Position numbers and translations under genes: made by a program. From Oscillatoria sp. SIO1A7 (GTDB lineage: Bacteria; Cyanobacteriota; Cyanobacteriia; Cyanobacteriales; Laspinemataceae), in the NCBI GenBank assembly GCA_010672965.1, contig JAAHFN010000004.1, positions 62,001-126,000 on the forward strand: DNA of 64,000 nucleotides. Direction: 5' to 3'. Of the stretch, positions 9,214 to 18,900 are shown in pieces (within the stretch, counting starts at the first letter, position 1; every line of letters starts with the position of its first letter). Below the pieces are notes generated by a model. The model ran no database searches and was not told the origin of the DNA. It saw only the letters and a list, made by a program, of their open reading frames with translations.

Positions 9214-9924
9214 TTAGGATTCTCGATCTTGTTTGCGACGGCGAGATAGAGCCATGCCACCGAGGACCAATCCCAAACCTGCCAAGGTGGCCGGTTCTGG
9301 TACTGCTACAGTTTCAGCTGTAGCGGTGACCAGGAAGTCATTGTAGTCTATATGGCCGCCTGCAACGCCAATGAATGAATCGTCGAAGGCTATCAGAACC
9401 TCGCCAGCAAAGGGGTTAGCATCCTGGATTCCAGCAGTAGTAGAAAGGAGACTATCCGGGCTGGTGTCATATTCCGTGTAGCTGGTATCGCTTAGTACCG
9501 ATGTCCCCTGGAGAAACTTGGCTTGTGTGGTCGAGGACAAATCCCGAACCAACTCGCCATGCTGATTAATGCTAGTCAAAAAGAGTTCATAGTCCGTATT
9601 TGCTTTAAAGAGGAATTCTTGAGTGCAATCTCCTTGAACAGCAGATTGATCGTTTCCACAGGTCCCCCAGCTATCTTTCCAACCGCCGTAGTCGCTGTTT
9701 CGGCTTTCTACAAACACATTGGTTTCGGAGCCACCGGCTTCTCGGAAGCCAAACTCGGACTTGAAGCCATTGTGAGATTCTAGAAAGTTAAACGTGACTT
9801 TGGTATCCTGGCTAAAACGGATTCCGCCGTTGCCAAAGGAGAAGGCTTGGGCTGGGCCAGCGGAGAGGAGGCCGAGTACTGCCGTTGCGGCCGCTGCTTT
9901 GAGAATTTGTTTTTGTGGATTCAT
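9214..9924 (-). CDS. PEP-CTERM sorting domain protein
   Basis: 236 aa. A signal peptide (residues 1-27, ending GPAQA) precedes an extracellular domain that begins FSFGNGGIRF. The C-terminal sorting signal is VPEPATLAGLG, a hydrophobic helix and SRRRKQDRES. This is the substrate signature for exosortase, which anchors or releases such proteins at the cell surface. A DYNDF motif just before the signal, and the FxFGxxGIR start, are also in the PEP-CTERM protein at 49172-49831 beside the exosortase, so the two belong to one family. It is likely processed by the cyanoexosortase encoded at 50264. The ligand or role of the domain is not known. Confidence 0.88.
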   Translation of the reverse strand: MNPQKQILKAAAATAVLGLLSAGPAQAFSFGNGGIRFSQDTKVTFNFLESHNGFKSEFGFREAGGSETNVFVESRNSDYGGWKDSWGTCGNDQSAVQGDCTQEFLFKANTDYELFLTSINQHGELVRDLSSTTQAKFLQGTSVLSDTSYTEYDTSPDSLLSTTAGIQDANPFAGEVLIAFDDSFIGVAGGHIDYNDFLVTATAETVAVPEPATLAGLGLVLGGMALSRRRKQDRES

Positions 9925-10728
9925 ATTCTTCGTCCTCAGTTATCTTTGCGGTTAAATAGGTTTTCTGCCGATGCTTCCCTATTGCTTGTGGGCTAGATTC
10001 CTCGCGGCACTTGATATGGCGGAGGGAGCGATCGCCCTCTTATCTTCCATTAAGCCACTACATTCCCTGAAATAGCAACCCCTATATGGCATCTTTAACA
10101 AGTCTTTAAAAAACTGCTTGTGTTTTATGAAGGAGATTTACACTTTTTTCTAAGAGAGATCGCTCTTATTTTGGACCTAAACAAATTATACTACTATATA
10201 AACTATTCTATAACTTTATGTATGGCCTTGGGTGCCCGGATCGCACCTAGGGCGTGGCGGTAGGGTGTAGGATGTAGGGAAACTTCATGCTCTTTTTGTA
10301 TTCTCTTCTATTTTATTGATAGTAAAACCAGTCGGCTAGGGGGTTGCGGAATTTAAAACTGGGAACGATCCCCTCCACGCCGTCTTGGGCACGAAAAACC
10401 CGAGTGAGTCAACACCTTTCGGGTTTCCAGGGGGAACGAGCCCCATATGTCACCAAAACGGTGAAAAAACTCAGAGTCAACACCCCAGTCAACACCCTAG
10501 ATCGCACCCTAAAAATTGGGAAATGGCGTAAGTTCTATATTATATATAGCGTATAGCGATCGCCTTGGCATTCAGCGTTTTTGCGGAACTTCCCAAATTA
10601 AAATTAGAGATGGGATACTCGGGGACCGAGGTAGGGAAAGTCCCCATGTCTCCCATGACCCCATGTCTCCCCTGCCCCGAAGGTTCCCATTTCCCCAGGG
10701 GGCGGGCTGCGGGAACGAGTAAGGTTTA
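9925..10728. other. Gene-free stretch with GGGTGTA-type repeats
   Basis: 804 bp. A short GGGTGTAGG run lies near 10260-10285, followed by GGAAACTTCATGCT, a tail also found after the repeats near 27040 and (variant) 55220. Two small open frames here translate to repeat-derived sequence and are not supported as genes. Confidence 0.5.
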
Positions 10729-13119
10729 TTAAAAACTATCCTTGCGCTTTTGCCAGCACCAGGTTAATCCTAAGTAAATGGCTGCATGCAGCAATAACAT
10801 TCCCCAATTGAGAGCTAGATTTTGCCATGCAGGCTCGTAAACCGGAGTTGGGTCAAATGGCATCGGGATGGGCTCGCCGGTATAAAAGTTCAAAATTTCT
10901 TCTTCCGGCACCATTGCATTGACATCGACTAAAGCGCCATAGGCTCCCACAGACCAGCGACTAAGCATAAACCAAGATAGCTTGCTGGCAAAGCCTTCCA
11001 TTTTAAATAAAACGCCAGAAAAGATAATCTGGGGTAGCAGCAATAAGGGCAGGGCGCTATTGGCTTGAGCGCTGTTTTTGGCTACAGCCGAAACTAGCAA
11101 TCCCAGGGAGAGGCTTGCGAAGAGAGTCAGAAAGCTGGTAATGCCCAAACCTAACTGCCAGGAAATTAACTCTGGTTCGGGATTTTGAAACCCGAGCAAA
11201 ATTGCTCCGGTCATTAATAGAGTTTGTAGTAAAGCTACGGAGCCTAAGACGAATAGCTTGGAATGGAGATAAGGCCATAAGCCTAAGTTGACCAATCGCT
11301 CCCGCAGATAAATGGCGGTTTCTTTAACTATTTCTTGGAGAGAGGCGGATAGTCCTACCCAAATGGCGGCACAAGTAAAGACAAATAAGACTCGCAGGGC
11401 GAGGGGAGCTAAGGTGGGTTCTGGGTCGCCAATTAAGGGGTTTTTATCTCGGAGGGCAAAGGGAATTAGGCCGATGCCTGCGGGGGCGGTGAGTAGGGTT
11501 AAGGTTAAATAGAGGCGATCGCGCAGTATCAGCCGCCAATAGCGCTGGGCGAGAATCGAGAACTGCTGCCAGGGAGAAGGTTTGACCTGCTGGGGGGCGT
11601 TGCCTGAGTTCCCTCGATCGCCGGTACTGAGGTGATTGGTAATGTAGCGCTGATAATAGGGAGATTGCCGGAAAAGTTCCGCCCATTGTTTTACTTGACT
11701 TGCGTCAGTTTCCAGTTGGTTGTATATTTCGGCGAAGTCCCCGCTAGTAAGGTGGAAAAAATCAAATACTTCGGCGGGAGAACCGAAGTAACATAGGCGA
11801 CCGCCGCGTCCTAGGAAGGCAATGCGATCGCACAATTTAATATTGGCGGTGGCATGGGTTACCAGAATAATAGTTCGTCCCTGGTCTGCCAACTTGCGCA
11901 ACAGTTCCATCATCTTTTTCTCTAAGCCCGGGTCTAGTCCCGAGGTCGGCTCGTCTAAAAAGAATAGTTTCGGATCTGCCAGTAGCTCTACGCCAATACT
12001 CACCCGCTTGCGCTGACCGCCGCTGAGCTTGCCGACTAAGGTATTGCGTCGATCGCGATCGCTCATTTCTATCATATCTAGAGTTTGTTTTACCAGGGGC
12101 TCTACCTCTGTATCCGGCGGCAGTCGCAGCTTGGCAGCATAAGTCAGTACCTCCGTCACCGTTAATTGCTTGTGAATAATATCGTCTTGGGGCACATAGC
12201 CAATTTGAGTGCGATAGATATTAAAGTTTTTGCGCAAATCATCGCCATTAAGATAGACTTTGCCGCTACTAATCCGGTTAATACCCAGCAGAGTCCGCAT
12301 TAAACTGGATTTGCCAGCGCCACTGCCTCCTACCAGCGCTACAAATTGCCCCGGCTCTATAGCCAAACTAATATTGTCGAGCAATCGCTTTCGCATTCCC
12401 CGTTTTTCGGGAACTTCCCAAATCAAACTTTCTGCATCGAGACGAATTTCGTTACCCCGATCCAGCAGCTCTAGCTCGTCCCCTCGCAGCACTAAGGTAA
12501 ACGGGCCAATACGAATCGCATCGCCATCGTTTAGTTTGGCTCTATCGCTAACGCGCTCGTTGTTGACAAATACGCCATTGGTACTATAGTCCCGAAGCAG
12601 ATAGCCCCCCCGAGGAGCCGGTTCTATGGTGGCATGACGGCGAGAAACAATGGGCGCATCTAGTTGAAAGTTGGCATTCGGGTCGCGGCCGAGCAAGACC
12701 GAGCGGTTTTGCAAAGAAATAGAACGCTCTTTTGGAGGGGAAACGCCGCTGAGAGGATTGAAATAGGCGAGCAAAATTTGGTCTTTGGGATTTTGACCTA
12801 TCCATATTTCGGTGCCGTTGGTTAGGGGATGTCCTCTATCTGGGGTAATGCGGGTGCGTTCTAGAAATAAACCATTGCTGCTGGATTTCTGTCCGTCGCC
12901 ATCGTAGATGTGGTAGTCGTTAGCGCTTTGAGTGAGGATTGCTTGGCAACGACTGATTACTAGCCAATCTGGCGGAACTACTAGGTCGGCGATCGCTCTA
13001 TCTCGTCCCAAAGTATGTTGTTTTTTTTCCAGTTCTAAACGGATTGTTTGGCCTCGATTGTTTAACTGCAAATAGGGATTGCTCCCCACCACGGTTTGCT
13101 GCCCAATATTGCCACTCAT
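10729..13119 (-). CDS. ABC transporter: two FHA domains fused to ABCG-type ATPase and permease
   Basis: 796 aa. Two FHA phosphothreonine-binding domains come first (about 20-110 and 150-215; the second has VLLGRDPNANF, VSRRHATIE and STNGVFVNN). An ABC ATPase follows: Walker A GGSGAGKSS, signature LSGGQRKRVSIG, Walker B LFFLDEPTSGLD. An ABC2-type membrane domain of about six helices fills the last 270 residues. This is the ABCG/White half-transporter layout with N-terminal FHA domains, known in cyanobacteria. The FHA domains suggest control by Ser/Thr phosphorylation, and a Ser/Thr kinase gene starts 530 bp away on the other strand. The substrate cannot be told from sequence. Confidence 0.92.
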   Translation of the reverse strand: MSGNIGQQTVVGSNPYLQLNNRGQTIRLELEKKQHTLGRDRAIADLVVPPDWLVISRCQAILTQSANDYHIYDGDGQKSSSNGLFLERTRITPDRGHPLTNGTEIWIGQNPKDQILLAYFNPLSGVSPPKERSISLQNRSVLLGRDPNANFQLDAPIVSRRHATIEPAPRGGYLLRDYSTNGVFVNNERVSDRAKLNDGDAIRIGPFTLVLRGDELELLDRGNEIRLDAESLIWEVPEKRGMRKRLLDNISLAIEPGQFVALVGGSGAGKSSLMRTLLGINRISSGKVYLNGDDLRKNFNIYRTQIGYVPQDDIIHKQLTVTEVLTYAAKLRLPPDTEVEPLVKQTLDMIEMSDRDRRNTLVGKLSGGQRKRVSIGVELLADPKLFFLDEPTSGLDPGLEKKMMELLRKLADQGRTIILVTHATANIKLCDRIAFLGRGGRLCYFGSPAEVFDFFHLTSGDFAEIYNQLETDASQVKQWAELFRQSPYYQRYITNHLSTGDRGNSGNAPQQVKPSPWQQFSILAQRYWRLILRDRLYLTLTLLTAPAGIGLIPFALRDKNPLIGDPEPTLAPLALRVLFVFTCAAIWVGLSASLQEIVKETAIYLRERLVNLGLWPYLHSKLFVLGSVALLQTLLMTGAILLGFQNPEPELISWQLGLGITSFLTLFASLSLGLLVSAVAKNSAQANSALPLLLLPQIIFSGVLFKMEGFASKLSWFMLSRWSVGAYGALVDVNAMVPEEEILNFYTGEPIPMPFDPTPVYEPAWQNLALNWGMLLLHAAIYLGLTWCWQKRKDSF

Positions 13120-13646
13120 CGTTTTTTCCCCTTGCCCTTTGCTGTGGTTATAGTAGGCGATCGATAGTGCCGCCTCTTTTACCAGGATATCAAAAGGTAA
13201 CGATCGCGGCCGCTTTTGTTATCATAAGTCAGTTGTTAACTTGTAATCTCTCAATATGGTTCGACTCTTGCAAGCCCAAGATATTACCCTCAGTCAATTA
13301 ACCGAACTCTTTAGTATTGCCATTACTGAGGATTCTCTTTGGAAAAAAGAAAACGAACTGTATAGAGTATTGAAAATTTAAAAAAAACTGGGGCAGGCGA
13401 TCGGGCAATAAATTTATCAAATATTGGCTTTCCCCTGTAGAAGGGGCGTCCCGCTTCCCCTTAGAACGGGCGAGACCCCCGTTTCCTCAAAGCCTACGAA
13501 ATCTTTCCCCCGTTATGGTAGCGCTCGGCAATTGGTCATTGGCCTTTGGCATTCAAAAGTAAATTCTGGTTTGGTAAAAGTTCTGAGGTGACCGATCCAG
13601 TTCCCAGTGATAAGATCGGGAAGGAGCGTTTTTCCGCTGTAAGCTT
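13120..13646. other. Intergenic between divergent FHA-ABC and kinase genes
   Basis: Apart from the 41-codon relic at 13256-13381, the stretch contains one block of GTAGAAGGGGCGTCCCGC/GGGCGAGACCCC-type repeat near 13437-13480. No promoter element is clear enough to call. Confidence 0.4.
13256..13381 (+). pseudogene. N-terminal fragment resembling a cyanobacterial restriction-endonuclease-like protein
   Basis: A 41-codon frame reads MVRLLQAQDITLSQL, then ELF, TEDSLWKKENEL, then stop. This resembles the first 40 residues of cyanobacterial type I restriction subunit R-like/PD-(D/E)XK proteins, which commonly begin with MV-LQA-D-TL and a TED-xF/W pattern (from memory, not searched). The rest of the gene is absent, so it is probably a relic. 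It could also be a chance small frame. Confidence 0.35.
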
Positions 13647-15056
13647 ATGACAACACAAAGAATTCTGAGCAACCGCTATCGCATTATTAGGAAGCTAGGG
13701 GATGGCGGGTTTGGCGAAACATTTTTGGGGGAAGATAGCTTGACGCCCGCTAAGCGCCCCTGCGTTATCAAGCAGCTAAAGCCTGTTGACAGCGAGCCCA
13801 AGGTAGCTCAGCTAGTGCGGGAGCGATTCCAAAGAGAGGCGGCTATCCTGGAGGAATTGGGAGATGGTTGCAATCAAATCCCTAAGTTGTACGCCTACCT
13901 TTCCGAAGGCGGCCATTTTTATTTGGTGCAGGAATGGGTTGAGGGCAAAACTTTGAGCGACAAGGTGGCGACAGAGGGTCCGCTAGGCGAAGACGAGGTG
14001 CGAGAGATGCTCGCGAGCCTCCTGCCCGTGCTGGATTATGTCCATAGCAAGCGAATTGTCCATCGGGATATTAAACCGGACAATATTATTTGGCGCCAGT
14101 CGGATTGCCAGCCCGTGCTGATTGACTTTGGCGCGGTTAAGGAAGCAATGGGCACGGTGGCGAGCCCTTCCGGCAATAAGGTCACCAATAGCATTGTAAT
14201 CGGCACGCCCGGGTTCATGCCGCCGGAACAGGGAATAGGCAGACCCGTTTATGCTAGCGATTTATATAGTTTGGGGCTGACCGCGATTTATTTGCTGACC
14301 GGGAAGCCGCCGCAACAGTTGGGGACAGACCCTGGCAGCGGAGAGATTGTTTGGCATCAACACGCGCCCCAAGTTGCTTCCTCTTTGGTAGCAGTGCTGG
14401 ATAAGGCGATTATGTCGCATCCTCGCGATCGCTATTCAAGTGCTAAAGAAATGCTCTATGCTTTGGAGTCAGGCAATTATAAAAAAACCACTCTAACGGA
14501 AGCAACCGCCAATTTTACCCCCACACAAACCCCCTCCCGCAGTCAGCGACTGCCGATCTCTACCATTCTGCTAGGGATTTTTGGAGCCTCGGCTATTGCG
14601 TCGGCTATTGGATCCGCGATCTCCAGACAACCCGTGTATTCCCCAACAGTTCCCTCGGATCCTAAAAGGTTCGCCGGTTCGCAGGCACCGGTACCTTCAC
14701 CCAGAAAGCCAGATACCAAATTATCGCCAGAACAAGCGGTGCGATCGCAATACTCTGTTATTAACAATCGCCAGTATGAAACCGCTTGGAAAAACCTATC
14801 TCCCGGATTCCAAAATAATAAAGTCATTTTTCCAGATGGTTACATGACCTATGTCAATTGGTGGGAAACAGTCGATTGGGTGGAAGTTGAGGAAGCTATT
14901 GCCCTTGAAACCACTGCTACAACGGCCACTGTAAGGGTTCGGTTGACGTATAGCATGAAAAACGAACTAGGATCGTCAGAATCTAGGCGCATCGATCTTG
15001 TACGAGACGTCTCAAGTGGCAACTGGCTCCTTGATTCCACAACAAGTCTAGACTAG
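13647..15056 (+). CDS. Ser/Thr protein kinase with single membrane helix and C-terminal ARC6-IMS-like domain
   Basis: 469 aa. The Hanks-type kinase domain covers about 10-275: glycine loop KLGDGGFGET, catalytic loop HRDIKPDN (His139-Arg140-Asp141), DFG at IDFGAVKEA, and PGFMPPEQ in the activation segment. A proline-rich linker is followed by a membrane helix at about 297-318 (STILLGIFGASAIASAIGSA). An NTF2/ARC6-IMS-like domain runs from about 355 to the end (SPEQAVRSQYSVINN, YVNWWETVDWV). Cyanobacterial kinases of this design sense envelope or stress cues, but the signal is unknown. A YARHG-domain fragment lies just downstream in another frame (see 15072-15285), so the ancestral protein may have been longer. 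Confidence 0.9.
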   Translation: MTTQRILSNRYRIIRKLGDGGFGETFLGEDSLTPAKRPCVIKQLKPVDSEPKVAQLVRERFQREAAILEELGDGCNQIPKLYAYLSEGGHFYLVQEWVEGKTLSDKVATEGPLGEDEVREMLASLLPVLDYVHSKRIVHRDIKPDNIIWRQSDCQPVLIDFGAVKEAMGTVASPSGNKVTNSIVIGTPGFMPPEQGIGRPVYASDLYSLGLTAIYLLTGKPPQQLGTDPGSGEIVWHQHAPQVASSLVAVLDKAIMSHPRDRYSSAKEMLYALESGNYKKTTLTEATANFTPTQTPSRSQRLPISTILLGIFGASAIASAIGSAISRQPVYSPTVPSDPKRFAGSQAPVPSPRKPDTKLSPEQAVRSQYSVINNRQYETAWKNLSPGFQNNKVIFPDGYMTYVNWWETVDWVEVEEAIALETTATTATVRVRLTYSMKNELGSSESRRIDLVRDVSSGNWLLDSTTSLD

Positions 15057-15071
15057 GCGGGTCGGGCGGTA

Positions 15072-15285
15072 AAGTCTATCTTTCAGCAAGCAGGGAAATT
15101 CGATTTATGCCCGTCACGGTCGCCGTTTTGACGATAGGGCGCTACAAAGCTACTTTAATAGTCAGTCTTGGTATCGCCCAATTTACTCTCCAGAAGTTTT
15201 TCCGGCTGAGAGCTTGCTGACTGAGTTAGAAAAGGACAATGCTTTTTACATAAAAGATTATCAAGATCGTAACGGTTTGAACTAG
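15072..15285 (+). pseudogene. YARHG-domain fragment, orphaned
   Basis: Immediately after the kinase, in a different frame, a 70-codon open stretch reads GNSIYARHGRRF, then LQSYFNSQSWY and a tail ending DRNGLN before a stop at 15283-15285. This is the YARHG domain core (YARHG, then SYFxxQxWY). The frame has a stop at 15069-15071 and no start codon, so it cannot be expressed as it stands. It may be the lost C-terminus of the kinase (kinase stop 15054-15056) or a relic of a separate gene. Confidence 0.65.
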
Positions 15286-15904
15286 GGCATCGAGTGGCTG
15301 GTATTTCTTTCGATCGCATAGTTTGTTGAAAAATGAGAGCGATTGCGATCGCTCTCACTTTTCAAATATTGGCCTTCCCCCGTAGAACGGGGCAGTTGCC
15401 TAAATAGATGGCGGGCGGCCTTATGCAACAAAAGCCAAAATCCACAATTGCCCTCGCAGATATTTACTTAGTTTGTGAAAATTTGCTTAAGTCAGTTCTC
15501 CTCCAAAACGAGGATAGAGCGTTCCCAGCTTACTGCCAAATCTTTAAACCTGCGCTATCTATGGAAAAAAGGTGAAGATAGAAAAAGGGGGAGACCCCGA
15601 GAACCGTGATATCAAATCCGAACATATACTTGCGGAATCAGGGGGAGTCTAGACCTAGGGTGTAAGGTGTAGGTTGTGGGAGGCACAGCCTAAGCCAAGA
15701 AGGAGAGGCGATCGCCAACGGTGGCGTTACCTTAGCCATACTTGCTCCGGGTACTACTCAAAAAGCTGTGGTTGCCTTTTGCTTTTTGGGGGGACGAGCC
15801 AGAATTGGGCTTTGATTTCTAAATTGGGATTAGTTTGCTGTCGTTGAATAGCTTCCCGAACGGTATTGGGTGCTTATTGTTGGGTATGCGTTTCTTATAA
15901 AAAA
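15286..15904. other. Intergenic upstream of hybrid histidine kinase
   Basis: No intact gene is seen. A HIP1-containing hairpin (15334-15357) lies near the left end. A TATCAAATCCG stub of element family B is near 15609, and a short GGTGTAAGGTGTAGG run follows at about 15657-15675. Confidence 0.4.
15334..15357. terminator. HIP1-based hairpin
   Basis: TGAGAGCGAT and ATCGCTCTCA form a perfect 10-bp stem with a 4-nt loop, followed by CTTTTC on the plus strand. It could act as a terminator for the kinase transcript. The T-run is short. Confidence 0.35.
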
Positions 15905-18900
15905 ATGACTTTAAAACGCAGTAAAGCAAGTAAAGGAGATATATTAGTAATTGATGATATGCCGGATAATTTGCGGCTTTTATCATCTATGCTAATCGAG
16001 CAGGGTTATAAAGTGCGCCGAGTGATTAACGGGAACCTCGGGTTACAGGCTGCGCAAGCTGTGGCACCGGATCTGATTTTACTAGATATTATGATGCCAG
16101 AAATCGATGGTTATGCAGTGTGCGAAAGGTTAAAAAAGTCTGAAAAAACCAGGGATATTCCGGTAATTTTTCTGAGTGCAAAAGATAATTTAATGGATAA
16201 AGTAAAAGCATTTAAGGTAGGCGGAGTCGATTATATCACCAAACCGTTTCATGTGGCCGAGGTCGCAATCAGGGTAGAAACTCAGCTCAATCTCAGCAAG
16301 CTACAAAGAAAACTACAGGAGCAAAATGCCAAGCTTCAAGAAGAGATTAGCGCCAGAGAAAAGGCTGGTCGCGATCGCGATTATGCCCGAGCGGCCATGC
16401 GTCTGTCAGAAGAAAAATTTTATAAGGCTTTTCTTTCCAGCCCCAATCCCATAACTATTACCAATTTAGCCGACGGACGACATATAGAAGTAAACGAGAG
16501 CTTTTGCTCTTTGACGGGTTATAGCAGCGAAGAAACTCTGGGGCGGACGGCGATAGATCTGAATTTGTGGGTCGATAGAGAAGACCGCACCCGACTGTTC
16601 GAGATTTTAAAGCGCGATCGCGCCATTCGTAATTATGAATTTGATTTGAAAACCAAGTCTGGGGAAATCAAAACGGCTCTTTTATCCGCAGAAATAATCA
16701 ATATTGACGGATTGGATTGTTTGCTATCGGTGAGCAACGATATCACCGATCGCAAGCGGGCTGAAGAAAAGTTGCGACTCCTAGAACGGGCGATCGCCGC
16801 TACTAGCAATGGCGTTATCATTACGGATCCGACCCAAGCAGATAATCCCATTATCTATACCAATTCCGGTTTCGAGCGGATAACCGGTTACACGGCCACT
16901 GATGCGATCGGCAAAAACTGCCGCTTCTTGCAAGGACCAGATACCGAGCAACCCTGTCTCGAAAGAATCCGGCAAGCTATTGCCCGAGAAGAGGAATGCT
17001 CGGTGACCTTGCGCAACTATGGCAAAGATGGCACTCCTTTTTGGAACGAACTCACAATATCTCCAATTCGAGATAGTTCTGGGAAATTAACTCAATTTAT
17101 TGGAGTTCAAACTGATATCACAGAACTCAAGCAGACAGAAGAAGCTCTGCAACATTCCCAGTCTCTGCTAGCGGGTGTCTTGAATAGTTCCCTGGATGGG
17201 GTTATGGCTTTCGAGTCGGTTCGGGATAGCGAAGGAAAGATTATCGATTTTAAATGGCTATTGCTCAACAAGGCGGCGGAAAAAATGGTGGGGCGAAGCC
17301 GAGAGGAATTGCTGGGTCGCTATTTGCTAGAGGAGATGCCGGGAAATCGAGAATTCGGGCTGTTTGATTTGTACGTCAGAGTGGTGGAAACCGGCGAACC
17401 TTTAGAAAACGAGTTTTATTACGATCGCGAAGGTGTCCGAGCTTGGCTCCACAATGTAGCCGTCAAGTTAGAAGATGGTTTCGCAGTAACTTTCCGAGAT
17501 ATTAGCGAACGCAAACAGGCGGAAAAAGAACTGCAAGAAGAAGAGGCGGCTATCCGAGCTTTGTATAAAGTGGCCTCCTCTCCGAAACTTGATTTTCAAA
17601 AGCGCTTGCAAGGATTGTTGGCAATGGGGCGCAGGCGCTTCGGGCTGGAGATTGGCACTATCGGACGAATAGAAGGGTATAACTACGAACCGATCGCCGC
17701 TCAAGTCCCGCCTAAATTTCCCTTTTCTATTGCGGCGCAGAATCGTTTTGAATTAGGCGATAGTTTGTGCCGAGAAACTTTTACGGCCAAAGAACCGATC
17801 GCCTTCCAAGCGGCTATTGGTTCGGAGGGTCGGGATTGGCTTGGGTCAATTTTCCAGGTCAAAGCCTACATTGGCACCCAAGTTAGAGTCTGGGGAAAAC
17901 CTGATGGTGTTCTAGAATTTGCCAGTCTGGAACTGCGTAATAGCTCTTTTAAAAATGGCGATCGCCAGTTACTAAAATTGATGGCGCAGTGGATTGGCAA
18001 TGAAATCGAACGCGAGCAGTCAAAGGCTACTCTAAAACGACAAATCCAACGAGCCCTGCTGCTGGGACAAATTACCCAAGAAATTCGCCAAAGCCTGGAC
18101 GCTCAGAAAATTTTTCAAACTTCTGTCGCCCAAATGGGGCAAGTCTTTGGCGTCAATCGCTGCACGATTCATACTTACTTAGCTAAGCCATTGCCCAAAA
18201 TTCCTCAAGTGGCAGAGTATCTCGAACCGGGTTACGAGTCGATTTTGGAAGTGGAAATTCCAGTAGCGGGAAATCTTTATGCCCAGCAAATATTGGCCCA
18301 AGACCGCGCGATCGCTGCTTCCGATATTGAGAACGACCCCCTTCTGCGGGGAGCCGGTTCGATTTACGGCCAACTTGGGATTAAATCCATGCTGGCGGTG
18401 CGAACCTCCTATATGAGTCAAGCCAATGGGGCAATTGTCTTGCAACAATGCAACAAGCGTACCTGGACGAGAGATGAAATCGAACTCCTAGAAGCGGTTG
18501 CCGCTCAAGTGGGTATTGCTCTAGCTCAGGCACATCTGCTCGAACAAGAAAAACAGCGGCGCTCCCAACTAGAAATAGCTCGGCGAGAGGCAGAAAAAGC
18601 CAACCGGACAAAAAGCGATTTTTTGGCTATGATGAGCCATGAAATCCGTACTCCGATGAATGCTGTCATTGGTATGACCGAGCTGCTGTTAGATAGTAAG
18701 ATTACTGTCCAACAGCGTAATTTTTTAGAAACTATTCATAGCAGCACCGATGCTCTACTGGCAATTATTAACGATATTCTAGATTTTTCTAAAATTGAAT
18801 CCGGGAAGCTAGAGTTAGAACAAAAGCCATTTAAATTGCGCGATTGTTTGGAATCTGCTTTAAATATTGTAGCTACCGCTGCAGGGCAAAAAAATCTCGA

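Noticed and set aside
15866-15904. N-terminal extension of the hybrid kinase
   Set aside because: The added 13 residues (MGAYCWVCVSYKK) are unlike the receiver-domain start of the family. No ribosome-binding site supports it.
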